NCBI RefSeq assembly: GCF_009728145.1
Contig: NZ_WOCA01000015.1
Location: forward strand, 1 to 64,000
Reading direction: 5' to 3'
Source: Ornithinibacillus caprae
Lineage (GTDB): Bacteria > Bacillota > Bacilli > Bacillales > Amphibacillaceae
DNA: 64,000 nt
The position numbers and the translations under genes are program-made. Shown here piece after piece: positions 1 to 9,539 of this stretch (positions are counted from its first letter, which is position 1; each line of letters opens with the position of its first letter). Under the pieces are notes generated by a model. The model saw only the letters and a program-made list of their open reading frames with translations, was not told the DNA's origin and did no database searches.

Positions 1-200
1 CTTCATGTAGCCTTTAATACCCATACTCATTCCATTCATCCGTCATTGTTCTTAGAAGTGGTTTGAAATCCTGCGAATAAGCGAGCATTTGTGAGTAAAT
101 AGAATCTAACTGAGGGAGTAACTTATGGTATGAAAAACTTGATTATAATTTGAGACGTAATGTACTGCCTCTGACATCGCTTCGAAAATACCTTAAAATT

Positions 201-234
201 AAAACTTACGAGGAGTATACCCTCGTAAGTTTTT
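201..234 (-). terminator. Terminator after cotE
   Basis: A 13-bp perfect inverted repeat (201-213 with 221-233, AAAACTTACGAGG and its complement) around a 7-nt loop sits directly at the cotE stop codon. A/T-rich tails lie on both sides, so it could work in either direction. Confidence 0.85.
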
Positions 235-809
235 TAGTCTTTACTTCTACTGCTGCTTTCAAGAAATTCAGGGTCAATTTCACTTAATTCATCATCAGTT
301 ACGGCAAAATCCCATTCTTCATCGTCATTATTAACTTTAACACCTTTTGGATCAACCTTTACATATACTTTTGTATCACCAACTACTTGAACAAGAAACT
401 CGCGTTCAATTTCTACTAAGATTTTGTGACCTTGATTAGAGATTTTGCACTCTAAGCAGTTAGGTTGTTGAAGTACTTTAGCAATAACATCAAATTCGTC
501 ATTTAGGCAATTGTCATCTTTGATTCCAAGTGGAACTAAATCACAGTAAGTGACTCTTTCTGTCACTACCTCTGTTTTGGTATTATCATTATAGGAAAAC
601 CAAACGTTAATTTCATAGCTACCGTTTATTTCAACAGTATCATCTGATTTTTGTTTAGCATTATACAGGTGGTTAATTACCCAACAACCTAAAATGCTGG
701 TAGGTCTATGTGACGGTGAAATGGAATGAGTTGCCTGCGTGAATTTTTTACCCTTACCGATGACAGCTTTAGTAATGATCTCTCTATAGTCATTATCTAG
801 AAAACTCAT
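234..809 (-). CDS. cotE: Outer spore coat morphogenetic protein CotE
   Basis: CotE directs assembly of the outer coat on the forespore surface from the mother cell. The 191-residue product begins [11 protein letters not shown] and has the family's length and single-domain layout, ending in a very acidic tail (about residues 160-190). No catalytic motif is expected or seen. The ATG has a strong AGGAGG about 10 nt upstream. It follows miaB-ricA as in Bacillus subtilis but is separated from ricA by a terminator, so it probably has its own mother-cell promoter. CATA-type -10 sequences occur at about 850-885, but I could not pair them convincingly with a -35. In B. subtilis mutS follows; here a terminator follows and the window ends before any mutS start. 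Confidence 0.95.
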   Translation of the reverse strand: MSFLDNDYREIITKAVIGKGKKFTQATHSISPSHRPTSILGCWVINHLYNAKQKSDDTVEINGSYEINVWFSYNDNTKTEVVTERVTYCDLVPLGIKDDNCLNDEFDVIAKVLQQPNCLECKISNQGHKILVEIEREFLVQVVGDTKVYVKVDPKGVKVNNDDEEWDFAVTDDELSEIDPEFLESSSRSKD

Positions 810-940
810 AATTACGCTACCTCCTCTTTTTTCATAGTCATTTTATGCAAGACAAATACCTAAAGTGCATAGCTATTCTATGAATCCAAGAGAAGTTTAC
901 AAAATAATTGCTTAGAAAGCATTGTCATCATGCTAATCTC

Positions 941-977
941 AAAAAAATCCAAGCAAGAAAATTCTTGCTTGGATTTT
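941..977 (-). terminator. Terminator after ricA
   Basis: A long perfect palindrome (944-977, arms AAAATCCAAGCAAGAA and complement, two-base loop) followed on the minus strand by a T-run. It lies 3 nt beyond the ricA stop codon. Confidence 0.92.
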
Positions 978-979
978 AA

Positions 980-1408
980 TTAATGCCCACAAGATGAGCT
1001 GTTTTTCTGTTTTGAACCTGTCTCACCAGCAAGTACATCACCACCGGTTGATTCAATAACTTTAGTTGTTACTTCTCTAGCAATTGTTCCAGAAATTAAT
1101 TGTAAGACATCATTCACTACAATTTGTGATTCCTTAAATTCTTGAACTACTGGAATTTCATCAATCTCTGCTTGGAGACGGTCAATTTCTGCCTCTACTT
1201 TTTTCAGTGCTTCCGTTTTTTCATATGCTTGGAAGTTTACTGCTTGTTTTTGTAATGCTTTAATACGATTGATTAATTGTTGTACTTTTTTATTCTCATT
1301 TAATTTTGCTTCCACTTGTTTGAATCGATCGATCTCTTCTGTATTAGCAAGCATTTCTGCAAGCTTTTTTGCTTCATCCAATACTTGTGTACGTGTGTAT
1401 TCCACCAT
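980..1408 (-). CDS. ricA: RicA (YmcA) regulator of RNase Y
   Basis: RicA forms a complex with RicF and RicT that binds RNase Y and promotes mRNA maturation; in B. subtilis it is needed for competence, sporulation and biofilm formation. The 142-residue product is mostly helical, with charged heptad-like sequence over about residues 20-85, typical of the YlbF/YmcA family. A single Cys (C140) sits near the C-terminus in SSSCGH, and cysteines in the family's complex help hold Fe-S clusters. The ATG has a GAGGTG Shine-Dalgarno site and lies 1 nt after the miaB stop, so the two are cotranscribed. Its target enzyme gene, rny, is encoded a few kilobases upstream in the same block. Confidence 0.93.
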   Translation of the reverse strand: MVEYTRTQVLDEAKKLAEMLANTEEIDRFKQVEAKLNENKKVQQLINRIKALQKQAVNFQAYEKTEALKKVEAEIDRLQAEIDEIPVVQEFKESQIVVNDVLQLISGTIAREVTTKVIESTGGDVLAGETGSKQKNSSSCGH

Positions 1409-1409
1409 G

Positions 1410-2990
1410 TTAGTTCACCTCAACTGTTTTTTCTACCATTTCACCATTTAATGACCATGTTTTTGCTTCTGTAACTTTTACTTCCACAATGTGTCCAATA
1501 GCTGATTTTGGTCCCTTAAAGTTTACAAGTTTATTCTTTTCTGTATAACCTGCAAGTACATTAGGGTCTTTCTTACTTTCACCTTCAACAAGAACCTTAA
1601 CAACTTTGTTTTCATAGGACTTCATAGATTTTGCTGATTGCTTATTCACAAGCTCATTCAAACGGTATAAGCGTTGTTTCTTCACTTCTTCTGGTACATC
1701 ATCCTTTTTACGAGCTGCAGGTGTACCTTCACGAGGTGAATATATAAACGTATATGCTGCTTCGAAACCAACTTCTTCGACTAATGTCATCGTTTCCTCA
1801 AACTGCTCTTCTGTTTCATTTGGGAAACCTACAATTATGTCTGTTGTTAATGTTACATTTGGAATTGCTTCTTTGATTTTACGTACTAGCTCTAAATATT
1901 CCTCGCGACTATATTTACGGTTCATTTTTTTAAGAATTTCACTACTGCCAGATTGAACTGGTAAGTGAATATGATCGAGAAGATTACCACCTTTCGCTAA
2001 GACTTCAATCAAATGATCATCAAAATCACGAGGATGTGAAGTTGTAAACCGAACTCGTGGGATGTCAATTTTATGCATATCATCCATTAGGTCACCAAAC
2101 GTGTATTCCATATCTTCAAAATCTTTACCATATGCATTAACATTCTGACCTAATAATGTTATTTCTTGATACCCTTGTGACGCTAAATGACGAACTTCTT
2201 GAATAATGTCCTCCGGTCGACGACTACGCTCTTTTCCACGTGTCATCGGAACAATACAGTACGTACAAAATTTGTCACATCCATACATAATATTAACCCA
2301 TGCTTTGATTTTACCATTACGAGCTTTCGGTAAGTTCTCTATAATGTCGCCTTCTTTAGACCATACCTCAACTACCTGTGCTTTACCAAACATTGCTTCT
2401 TTTACTAAATGTGGTAATCGATGGATATTATGCGTACCAAAAATCAAATCTACATGATGATGTTTCTCTAAGATACGATTTACAACTGATTCTTCCTGGG
2501 ACATACAACCACAAACACCAAGGATTAAATCGGGTTTTTCTAGCTTTAATGGTTTCAAATGACCGATTTCACCAAACACTTTGTTTTCTGCATTTTCACG
2601 GATTGCGCATGTGTTTAACAATATAATATCGGCTTCATTCGTATCAGCCGTTGATTCGTATCCCATTTCTGTTAGAATACCTGCCATAACTTCTGTATCG
2701 TGCTCATTCATTTGACACCCATATGTACGAATAAGAAACTTTTTCCCTTTTCCGATGTTTGCCATATCTTCTGGGATGGAGAAGTCATAATGAAATTGAA
2801 CATCTTCCTTACGACGTTTTCTCGCTTTTTTAATATCAGGTGGTTGATAACTAGTTTGGAAATACTTTGCAATCATTTCATCACTAGTAGTACTTTTTAT
2901 GCGTTCGATATTATCCTTACCGGATTTTCCGTCCGTTGGATGATCTGTTTGTTTAATTTGCGATTGTTCTTTACGCTGCTGTTCGTTCAT
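1410..2990 (-). CDS. miaB: tRNA-2-methylthio-N6-dimethylallyladenosine synthase MiaB
   Basis: MiaB is a radical SAM methylthiotransferase that adds a 2-methylthio group to N6-isopentenyl-A37 of tRNAs. The N-terminal UPF0004 domain carries three cluster cysteines (RTYGCQ, LNTCAI, GVCGC). The radical SAM core has CxxxCxxC in [10 protein letters not shown], and a C-terminal TRAM domain begins near YENKVVKVL. The start is placed at 2990, with AAAGGAG 7 nt upstream, giving 526 residues. An in-frame start 45 nt further upstream has no ribosome-binding site. The polar first 70 residues precede the conserved core. It is the first gene of a miaB-ricA unit. The tdh-kbl genes found before it in B. subtilis are absent. 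Confidence 0.96.
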   Translation of the reverse strand: MNEQQRKEQSQIKQTDHPTDGKSGKDNIERIKSTTSDEMIAKYFQTSYQPPDIKKARKRRKEDVQFHYDFSIPEDMANIGKGKKFLIRTYGCQMNEHDTEVMAGILTEMGYESTADTNEADIILLNTCAIRENAENKVFGEIGHLKPLKLEKPDLILGVCGCMSQEESVVNRILEKHHHVDLIFGTHNIHRLPHLVKEAMFGKAQVVEVWSKEGDIIENLPKARNGKIKAWVNIMYGCDKFCTYCIVPMTRGKERSRRPEDIIQEVRHLASQGYQEITLLGQNVNAYGKDFEDMEYTFGDLMDDMHKIDIPRVRFTTSHPRDFDDHLIEVLAKGGNLLDHIHLPVQSGSSEILKKMNRKYSREEYLELVRKIKEAIPNVTLTTDIIVGFPNETEEQFEETMTLVEEVGFEAAYTFIYSPREGTPAARKKDDVPEEVKKQRLYRLNELVNKQSAKSMKSYENKVVKVLVEGESKKDPNVLAGYTEKNKLVNFKGPKSAIGHIVEVKVTEAKTWSLNGEMVEKTVEVN

Positions 2991-3157
2991 ACCGAAACTC
3001 CTTTCCTTTATATATAAAAGATTTCTTTTATGCATAGTTGTTCATTATTTCAGTATAAAGCCTACAATTAAATTTAACAACAGATGATACAAATCTCAAC
3101 AAAAAACATCTATTTTTTAATTGCAAGATTACTAAATTTGTCATATTTCTATGATAC

Positions 3158-3190
3158 ACAAAAATAGTGCCACGCAAACTGCGTAACACT
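3158..3190 (-). terminator. Terminator after spoVS
   Basis: On the minus strand an 11-bp stem (3180-3190 with 3166-3176, two G-U pairs, three-base loop) is followed by ATTTTTGTG. It separates spoVS from miaB. Confidence 0.85.
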
Positions 3191-3220
3191 ATAAAGTAAT
3201 AGATATCATTCCGTTTCATT

Positions 3221-3481
3221 TTATCTAGGTTCAACAATTAATTTAATAGCTGTACGTTCCTCATTATCGATTAAAATATCGGTAAATGCAGGAATACAGA
3301 TCAAATCAACTCCACTAGGTGCCACAAACCCTCTTGCGATTGCTACTGCTTTCACAGCTTGGTTAAGAGCTCCCGCGCCGATAGCCTGGATTTCTGCTGA
3401 GCCACGTTCTCGTAATACATTTGCAAGTGCTCCCGCTACTGAATTAGGATTTGATTTTGCTGAGACTTTTAATATTTCCAT
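3221..3481 (-). CDS. spoVS: Stage V sporulation protein S
   Basis: SpoVS is a small Alba-like protein needed for coat assembly and dehydration of the spore core, and in B. subtilis it is made early under SigH. The 86-residue product starts MEILKVSAKSNPNSVAGA, the family's near-invariant beginning. The start at 3481 is fixed by GAAGGAGG 8 nt upstream; a start six codons earlier would overlap that site. The sequence is almost entirely conserved in spore formers. It lies alone between ymdB and a strong terminator. A GAAT element of SigH type may lie upstream, but no clear promoter could be set. Confidence 0.96.
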   Translation of the reverse strand: MEILKVSAKSNPNSVAGALANVLRERGSAEIQAIGAGALNQAVKAVAIARGFVAPSGVDLICIPAFTDILIDNEERTAIKLIVEPR

Positions 3482-3585
3482 TACTAGTACCTCCTTCATT
3501 TGCTATTATAGTTCTACTGCTACTATATTCTTGGAGATGTTAGCTTATTACCATTATGCATCAAGAATTCAAAAAATTCAAATAC

Positions 3586-4383
3586 TCATGAAAAGAAAAT
3601 ATGGTCATCATTAATTAATATGCGCTCTACTTTGGTGGCATTCCCATTTTTTTCATCAATGGTAATAAGAACACCGTTAAGCTGAGTCCGTCCTTTTTTA
3701 TCTATATCAAAGCGAACAGGGAGATTCGTTTTAAAGCGTTTTAATACTAATTCACGATCCACCCCTAAAATAGAATCATATGGTCCTGTCATTCCAACAT
3801 CTGTAATATATGCGGTGCCATTTGGTAAAATTCGTTCATCAGCTGTTTGTGTATGTGTATGAGTTCCAACCACTGCACTAACGCGCCCATCTACATACCA
3901 CCCCATTGCTTGCTTTTCACTAGTTGCCTCCGCATGAAAGTCCAAAAATATTAAATTTGTTCGCTTTTTGGCCTCATCGATGAGTTCATCAATCTTACTA
4001 AAGGGATCATCAATTGCTGGTAAAAACGTTCTACCTTGAAGGTTAATAACGGCTACCTCGACACCGTTGATGTTTACAAATACCAATCCTTTTCCTGGGT
4101 TGCCCTCAGGAAAATTTGCAGGTCGTATCATGTTTTTAGCATCATCAATAAATTCAAATATCTCTTTTTTATCCCAAGTATGATTACCCATTGTTATTAC
4201 ATGGGCACCCCATTCTAAAAATTGCTTATATATTTTTTCAGTAATTCCTTTTCCAGAGGCAGCATTTTCTCCATTAATTATGGTCATATTGGGACGGTAT
4301 TTATCTTTTAGTTTTGGTAAGTATTCTTGTACCATATCTCTTCCAGGTGAACCAACAACATCACCTATAAATAAAATTTTCAT
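3586..4383 (-). CDS. ymdB: YmdB-family metallophosphoesterase
   Basis: YmdB is a calcineurin-like phosphodiesterase active on 2',3'-cyclic nucleotides and, in B. subtilis, a switch between motility and biofilm programmes. The 265-residue product has the metal ligands in order: D8 (FIGDVVG), E39/N40 (NGENAASG), N67/H68 (MGNHTWD), then His residues in DFHAEAT and GTHTHTQT. Length is normal. It lies downstream of rny, as in B. subtilis, but a terminator at about 4474-4501 separates the two, so readthrough or its own promoter is needed. The RNase Y and RicA neighbours fit a shared theme of RNA turnover and cell-fate control. Confidence 0.95.
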   Translation of the reverse strand: MKILFIGDVVGSPGRDMVQEYLPKLKDKYRPNMTIINGENAASGKGITEKIYKQFLEWGAHVITMGNHTWDKKEIFEFIDDAKNMIRPANFPEGNPGKGLVFVNINGVEVAVINLQGRTFLPAIDDPFSKIDELIDEAKKRTNLIFLDFHAEATSEKQAMGWYVDGRVSAVVGTHTHTQTADERILPNGTAYITDVGMTGPYDSILGVDRELVLKRFKTNLPVRFDIDKKGRTQLNGVLITIDEKNGNATKVERILINDDHIFFS

Positions 4384-4473
4384 ATCTATTTCATCCTAAC
4401 TATTAATATATCTATAGTTTTCCATAGTTAATTTATCATGTCAAAAATTAGTTATTTTATACTTGTGAATAAG

Positions 4474-4501
4474 AAAAAAGCGGGCAAAAAATGCCTCGCT
4501 T
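4474..4501 (-). terminator. Terminator after rny
   Basis: Minus-strand stem AAGCG-GGCA paired across a T-rich loop with one bulged base (4478-4501), followed by TTTTTTCTT. It lies about 100 nt after the rny stop. Confidence 0.8.
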
Positions 4502-4560
4502 CTTTGTCTAGCTACATGCCTAGTGACTAATGGACTTATCTCCCTTTATCTTGGGCAGGG
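4500..4560. repeat. Possible degenerate intergenic repeat (TCTAGCT...GCCTAG type)
   Basis: The segment around TGTCTAGCTACATGCCTAG (4505-4523) resembles, from memory, an intergenic repeat with TGTCTAGCTCC...GCGCCTAG that recurs in many Bacillaceae genomes. Only one copy is visible here, so the repeat nature is not shown by this window. Confidence 0.3.
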
Positions 4561-4602
4561 TTTATTCCATCTGTCACTGAACAGGCAATTCGCTTTTCTG
4601 TA

Positions 4603-6171
4603 TTATTTCGCATATTCAACTGCTCTTGTTTCACGGATCACAGTTACTTTAATATGACCTGGGTAATCGAGCTCACTTTCAATCCGTTTACGGATATCAC
4701 GTGCTATTCTTACAGATTCAATGTCATCAATTTCATCAGGTTTAACCATAATTCGAATTTCTCTACCTGCTTGGATAGCAAATGATTTTTCTACACCTGT
4801 AAATGACTCAGAAATTTCCTCTAATTTCTCTAGTCGTTTAATATAGTTCTCCAATGTTTCACTTCTTGCTCCAGGGCGTGCTGCCGATAACGCATCAGCC
4901 GCAGCTACTAAAACAGAAATGATTGATGTAGGTTCTTCATCACCATGGTGAGAAGCAATCGAATTAATGACTACCTCATGCTCCTTGTATTTCATTGCTA
5001 GCTCTTTCCCAATTTCAACGTGGCTTCCCTCTACTTCATGATCTATTGCTTTACCAATATCATGAAGTAAACCAGCTCTTCTAGCTAATGTTACATCTTC
5101 ACCTAACTCAGCAGCGAGTAAACCAGCAAGATATGCAACTTCAGTTGAATGCTTTAACACGTTTTGACCATAACTTGTTCGATATTTTAGACGACCGAGT
5201 ATTTTGATTAGATCTGGATGTAGACCATGTACACCAACCTCAAATGTAGTTTCTTCTCCAACTTCTCGTATATATTCATCAACTTCACGTCTAGCTTTAT
5301 CCACCATTTCTTCAATTCTCGCAGGATGAATTCTGCCATCTTGTACAAGTTTTTCTAACGCCATACGAGCTGTTTCTCTTCGAATCGGGTCAAAGCCAGA
5401 TAATATAACAGCTTCTGGTGTGTCATCAATGATTAAATCAATTCCAGTTAATGTTTCTAACGTACGAATATTACGACCCTCACGACCAATAATACGACCT
5501 TTCATCTCATCATTTGGTAGGTTTACAACAGAAACTGTTGTTTCAGCAACGTGGTCTGCAGCACAGCGCTGTAAGGCCAGAGAAAGTATGTTTTTCGCTT
5601 TCTTGTCAGCTTCCTCTTTCGCACTATTTTCAGCTTCTTTTATCATTAATGCTGATTCATGCGCTACCTCTTTTTCGATTCGCTCTAAAATAATAGTTCT
5701 TGCCTGATCAGTAGTGTATCCTGAAATGCGCTCAAGCTCGGTTTGCTGCTCTTGTATCATTGATTCCACTTTGCTTTCCATTTCTTCAATTTGTTGTTGT
5801 TTTTCTGTTAGTGATTGTTCTTTCTTCTCTAACAAGAGCTCACGCTTGTCCAGCGTTTCACTTTTTCTGTCCAGATTCTCTTCTTTTTGCATCAGGCGAT
5901 TTTCCTGTTTTTGTGCTTCAGCACGACGTTCACGTAGTTCTTGCTCTGTCTGCTGGCGAAGTTTGTGATTTTCATCCTTCGCCTCAAGAAGTGCCTCTTT
6001 TTTAGCGGCATCTGCATTTCGGTGTGCTTCATCAACTATTTGTTTGGCTAAGGTTTCTGCACTAGAAATCTTAGCTTCTGCAATAGATTTACGAATCAGA
6101 TAACCAACAACAATACCGACGATTAGGGAAATTAAGGCAAGCAAAATGGAGATGATTAAGGGATTGTCCAC
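4603..6171 (-). CDS. rny: Ribonuclease Y
   Basis: RNase Y is the membrane-anchored endoribonuclease that starts decay of much Bacillus mRNA. The 522-residue protein has one N-terminal transmembrane helix (about 4-26) and a long Glu/Lys/Gln-rich coiled coil (about 30-190). A KH domain follows with [11 protein letters not shown], and then an HD domain with [10 protein letters not shown] near residue 370 holding the catalytic His-Asp pair. Length equals the B. subtilis enzyme. The start is GTG (6171) behind AGGAGGTG. Upstream recA has its own terminator, so rny is probably a separate unit. RicA, its regulatory partner, is encoded downstream. Confidence 0.97.
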   Translation of the reverse strand: MDNPLIISILLALISLIVGIVVGYLIRKSIAEAKISSAETLAKQIVDEAHRNADAAKKEALLEAKDENHKLRQQTEQELRERRAEAQKQENRLMQKEENLDRKSETLDKRELLLEKKEQSLTEKQQQIEEMESKVESMIQEQQTELERISGYTTDQARTIILERIEKEVAHESALMIKEAENSAKEEADKKAKNILSLALQRCAADHVAETTVSVVNLPNDEMKGRIIGREGRNIRTLETLTGIDLIIDDTPEAVILSGFDPIRRETARMALEKLVQDGRIHPARIEEMVDKARREVDEYIREVGEETTFEVGVHGLHPDLIKILGRLKYRTSYGQNVLKHSTEVAYLAGLLAAELGEDVTLARRAGLLHDIGKAIDHEVEGSHVEIGKELAMKYKEHEVVINSIASHHGDEEPTSIISVLVAAADALSAARPGARSETLENYIKRLEKLEEISESFTGVEKSFAIQAGREIRIMVKPDEIDDIESVRIARDIRKRIESELDYPGHIKVTVIRETRAVEYAK

Positions 6172-6385
6172 GGTTTCACCTCCTCTTGCTATAAAGTTGT
6201 TTCAATTCATTATTGTCGGCATGTACCATATTCAATGAATAAAATTAAATTCGTATAATAAAAATATAAAATTATACAATTTAATTTTAATTGTCTATGA
6301 TAGTGTTGTCAAGGAATCGTCATATATTTGTAAGAAAACTTGTCTGTAGAGTAGATTTCCATAGCTATACTAATATGATATCTAT

Positions 6386-6419
6386 AAAAGAAAAATCCTT
6401 TACGCTGTGGCAAAGGATT
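6386..6419 (-). terminator. Terminator after recA
   Basis: Minus-strand stem AATCCTTT...AAAGGATT (6412-6419 with 6394-6401) followed by TTTCTTTT, 10 nt after the recA stop. Confidence 0.85.
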
Positions 6420-6428
6420 CTACATTCA

Positions 6429-7466
6429 TTATACGTCTAAAGTTTCTTGACCAATTTCTTCTTGTGCTTCTTCTGCGGTAGCGTCAAGATTATAATGTAA
6501 TCGAATGGCATTATGGATCTCACTCATAACATCAGGATTTTCTTTTAAAAATTGCTTCGCATTTTCTCTACCCTGTCCTAATCTTTCACCTTGATAGGAA
6601 TACCAAGCACCACTTTTATCGACAACATCTAAATCTGCCCCAATATCAATAATTTCTCCCTCTTTAGAAATTCCTTGACCATACATGATATCTACTTCTG
6701 CTTGTTTGAATGGTGGAGCAACTTTATTCTTTACTACTTTAATTTTAGCTCTATTACCTAAAATGTCATTACCTTGCTTCAATGTTTCTGCACGGCGAAC
6801 TTCTAAACGAACAGAAGAATAGAATTTCAGTGCACGACCACCTGGTGTTGTTTCTGGATTACCGAACATAACGCCTACTTTTTCACGAATTTGGTTAATG
6901 AAAATCGCAGTTGTTTTTGATTTATTAATTGCACCAGATAGTTTTCTTAACGCTTGGGACATAAGACGAGCTTGTAAACCGACATGAGCGTCACCCATTT
7001 CCCCTTCAATCTCTGCTTTAGGTACTAAAGCCGCAACTGAGTCAACAACAATAATATCTACTGCACCACTTCGAACAAGAGCTTCCGCAATTTCTAAGGC
7101 TTGTTCTCCAGTATCCGGCTGAGATAGAAGTAATTCTTCAATATTTACTCCTAATGCTCTTGCATAGGTTGGGTCAAGTGCATGCTCTGCATCAATAAAT
7201 GCAGCCTGACCACCTTTTCTTTGTGCCTCCGCAATAGCATGTAGAGCAACAGTTGTTTTACCAGAAGATTCAGGACCATAGATCTCTACAACACGACCTT
7301 TAGGATAACCACCAATACCTAATGCAACGTCTAGTGCAAGTGAACCACTTGGGATTGTTGCTATTTTTTGTTCAGCTTGTTCTCCTAACTTCATAATAGA
7401 ACCTTTACCAAATTGCTTCTCTATTTGTCTTAACGCCATATCTAAAGCTTGTTTTCTATCACTCAA
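6429..7466 (-). CDS. recA: Recombinase RecA
   Basis: RecA forms ATP-dependent filaments on single-stranded DNA, drives strand exchange and triggers LexA self-cleavage. The 345-residue protein has Walker A GPESSGKT (residues 64-71), the [10 protein letters not shown] Walker B strand, loop L2 around NPETTPGG, and a short acidic C-terminus. The initiation codon is TTG (7464-7466), set by AGGAGGT 7 nt upstream and by alignment with the family's MSDR start. A promoter with optimal spacing and a LexA/DinR box lie upstream (see separate entries), so it is expected to be SOS-induced. It is flanked by its own promoter and terminator and is a single-gene unit after cinA. Confidence 0.98.
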   Translation of the reverse strand: MSDRKQALDMALRQIEKQFGKGSIMKLGEQAEQKIATIPSGSLALDVALGIGGYPKGRVVEIYGPESSGKTTVALHAIAEAQRKGGQAAFIDAEHALDPTYARALGVNIEELLLSQPDTGEQALEIAEALVRSGAVDIIVVDSVAALVPKAEIEGEMGDAHVGLQARLMSQALRKLSGAINKSKTTAIFINQIREKVGVMFGNPETTPGGRALKFYSSVRLEVRRAETLKQGNDILGNRAKIKVVKNKVAPPFKQAEVDIMYGQGISKEGEIIDIGADLDVVDKSGAWYSYQGERLGQGRENAKQFLKENPDVMSEIHNAIRLHYNLDATAEEAQEEIGQETLDV

Positions 7467-7496
7467 CGAAACTACCTCCTAATTAGAACTATATAT

Positions 7497-7525
7497 ATCA
7501 TACATTGTTTTGATTCTTTTGCCAA
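7497..7525 (-). promoter_or_regulatory. recA promoter (SigA type)
   Basis: On the minus strand TTGGCA (7520-7525) and TATGAT (7497-7502) are separated by exactly 17 nt, a good SigA match. The -10 lies about 30 nt upstream of the recA TTG start. Confidence 0.8.
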
Positions 7526-7533
7526 GCAAAAAA

Positions 7534-7547
7534 CGAATAAATGTTCT
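7534..7547 (-). promoter_or_regulatory. LexA/DinR box upstream of recA
   Basis: CGAATAAATGTTCT matches the Gram-positive SOS operator CGAAC-N4-GTTCG at 8 of 10 defined positions. It lies just upstream of the recA -35. The function is inferred from the known LexA control of recA. Confidence 0.75.
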
Positions 7548-7643
7548 TATATTTTCATGGCATTTTTTTATAGAAATTTCATTTTTCTCTACTAAAACAA
7601 CTAACGAATAATAAATTTTATCATAGTTTATGCTATAGAAACA

Positions 7644-8885
7644 CTATTTTAACTGATTGAATAATAATTCAAATCCTTTTAAAATGGTTTTACGTCTGAT
7701 AGCATCACGATTTCCTTGAAAAGTGAATTTCTCTATAATTGTTTGTCCTTCAGAACATATCGCAATATATACTGTTCCTACAGGCTTCCCTTCAATTGCA
7801 TCTGGTCCAGCAACACCTGTAAAACTAATTCCAATATCCGTTTTTAATAGATTTCGAATATTAGTAGCCATTTCTAGAGCACATTCTTTACTTACGGCTC
7901 CATTGGTCACAATAGTATCCTCATGAACTCCTAATACATTGGTTTTAACTGTAGTGTCATAACAAACAACACCCCCGGGACAAACTGCAGAAGCGCCATT
8001 GACTGAAATAACCCTTTCTGTAAATAATCCCCCTGTTAAACTTTCAGCTGCAGCAATCGTCTTATGGTTTTCTATTAATAGAGAAACTATTTTACATTCG
8101 ATTGTTTCTTCATTCACTCCGTAATAAAACTTGCCAACTCTATCAAGAATGTTTTGCTTTCCTTGTTGTAATAAATTATTTACCATCTCAGTTGAATTAC
8201 CTTTTGCCGTAAGTCGTATAACTACCCCCTCATTTTGTGCTAGAGGTGCTATAGTAGGATTTTGTTGCGATTGAATGATATCGGAAATTTCATGCTCAAG
8301 CTTTGCTTCTCCAATACCTATAAATCGTAAAACCGTTGATTTGATCATTTCACTAGTGCCCATTAACTCTTGAATATATGGCAACACATCATCACGCATC
8401 ATTTGTTTCATTTCTCGTGGTACACCAGGTAGAAAGATCCATTTTTGCTCATTCATGCTAACAACCATTCCCGGTGCCATACCAACCTTGTTCTCTATTA
8501 CCTCAGAATCAGTAAATACGCGGGCTTGTTTTCGGTTATTTATCGTCATTTCAGACTTTTGTTTACGGAAGTATTCCGATATCTTATCCATAGAAGGCTT
8601 ATGCTCATACATCGATAAGTTAGAAACAGTTTGAAAAGCTTCTCTAGTTAAATCATCATCTGTTGGACCTAAGCCCCCTGTTACTATGATTAAATCTGAA
8701 CGACCTTTTGCTTGTTGAAACGTTTCTTCCACACGCTTCAAATTATCGCCAACTACCCCGTGGTAAAAAACATTAACACCATAGGCTGCTAACTGCTCAG
8801 AAATCCATTGTGCATTTGTATTTGCGATCTGTCCCAATAGCAACTCGGTACCAACAGCAATTATTTCTGCATTTAACTGTTTCAT
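7644..8885 (-). CDS. cinA: CinA-family protein (competence/damage-inducible; NMN deamidase-like)
   Basis: The 413-residue protein has the two CinA parts: an N-terminal MoCF-like domain (GTELLLGQ near residue 13, then TGGLGPTDDD) and a C-terminal CinA domain (AAAESLTGG, then SFTGVAGP). CinA C-domains of other bacteria deamidate nicotinamide mononucleotide. In competent Gram-positives cinA is cotranscribed with recA. Here recA has its own promoter. The start at 8885 shares one base with the pgsA stop (TAATG), which indicates translational coupling. Upstream in-frame residues that would precede MKQLNAEI lie inside pgsA and were excluded. Confidence 0.93.
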   Translation of the reverse strand: MKQLNAEIIAVGTELLLGQIANTNAQWISEQLAAYGVNVFYHGVVGDNLKRVEETFQQAKGRSDLIIVTGGLGPTDDDLTREAFQTVSNLSMYEHKPSMDKISEYFRKQKSEMTINNRKQARVFTDSEVIENKVGMAPGMVVSMNEQKWIFLPGVPREMKQMMRDDVLPYIQELMGTSEMIKSTVLRFIGIGEAKLEHEISDIIQSQQNPTIAPLAQNEGVVIRLTAKGNSTEMVNNLLQQGKQNILDRVGKFYYGVNEETIECKIVSLLIENHKTIAAAESLTGGLFTERVISVNGASAVCPGGVVCYDTTVKTNVLGVHEDTIVTNGAVSKECALEMATNIRNLLKTDIGISFTGVAGPDAIEGKPVGTVYIAICSEGQTIIEKFTFQGNRDAIRRKTILKGFELLFNQLK

Positions 8886-9463
8886 TATTTTGAATCCCTC
8901 ATGACATGCCAATTTTTAGCGAAATAATCATATCCTGATAAAACCGTAAAGAACAGGGCTACGTATAGCATAATTGTTGCAAATGGAAAGCCTATGAATG
9001 AGAATGGAAAGTTATGTAACAGTAATGCTGCAATAGCAATCATTTGTGTAGCCGTTTTGATTTTCCCCATATTACCTGCTGCAAGGACGATTCCTTCCCC
9101 AGCAGCAACTAATCGTAAACCAGTAACCGCGAATTCTCTACTAATAATAATAATTACTACCCACGCTGGAGCAAATCCCATTTCTACAAGTAAAATCAAG
9201 GCTGCAGAAACTAATAATTTATCTGCTAGTGGATCTAAAAACTTCCCTAAATTAGTAACTAAATTATATTTTCTAGCATAATAACCATCCACCCAATCTG
9301 TCGCAGATGCAATAATAAAAATTAGAGCTGCAACAAAATGTGATATCGGGAGGGTGTTTTCTCCAATATTCCATTTTCCCCACGCAAACGGAACACTTAG
9401 TAAAATAATAAAAATTGGGATTAGCAAAATTCTAGAGATCGTAATTCTGTTAGGTATATTCAT
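8885..9463 (-). CDS. pgsA: CDP-diacylglycerol--glycerol-3-phosphate 3-phosphatidyltransferase
   Basis: PgsA makes phosphatidylglycerolphosphate, the committed step to phosphatidylglycerol, in the membrane. The 192-residue protein has several hydrophobic helices and the complete CDP-alcohol phosphotransferase signature D59-G60-x2-A63-R64-x8-G73-x3-D77-x3-D81. The ATG is preceded by GGAGG with 8-nt spacing. A terminator-like hairpin separates it from the upstream rodZ-like gene, so it may have a promoter of its own. The stop codon overlaps the cinA start by one base. Confidence 0.96.
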   Translation of the reverse strand: MNIPNRITISRILLIPIFIILLSVPFAWGKWNIGENTLPISHFVAALIFIIASATDWVDGYYARKYNLVTNLGKFLDPLADKLLVSAALILLVEMGFAPAWVVIIIISREFAVTGLRLVAAGEGIVLAAGNMGKIKTATQMIAIAALLLHNFPFSFIGFPFATIMLYVALFFTVLSGYDYFAKNWHVMRDSK

Positions 9464-9497
9464 ACAAATGTCCTCCTAAAATAAATTCAATTTTAAG

Positions 9498-9529
9498 GTA
9501 TAAAACCCTTCCACAATATCGGGAAGGGT
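9498..9529 (-). terminator. Terminator between rodZ and pgsA
   Basis: Minus-strand stem ACCCTTCC...GGAAGGGT (9522-9529 with 9505-9512) followed by TTTTAT, 10 nt after the rodZ-like stop. Its stem belongs to the AAACCCTT-type hairpins that recur in the window. Confidence 0.8.
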
Positions 9530-9539
9530 ATCTATGTGG

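Noticed and set aside
3028-3237. 69-codon minus-strand frame between spoVS and miaB
   Set aside because: It spans the spoVS terminator and the miaB ribosome-binding region.
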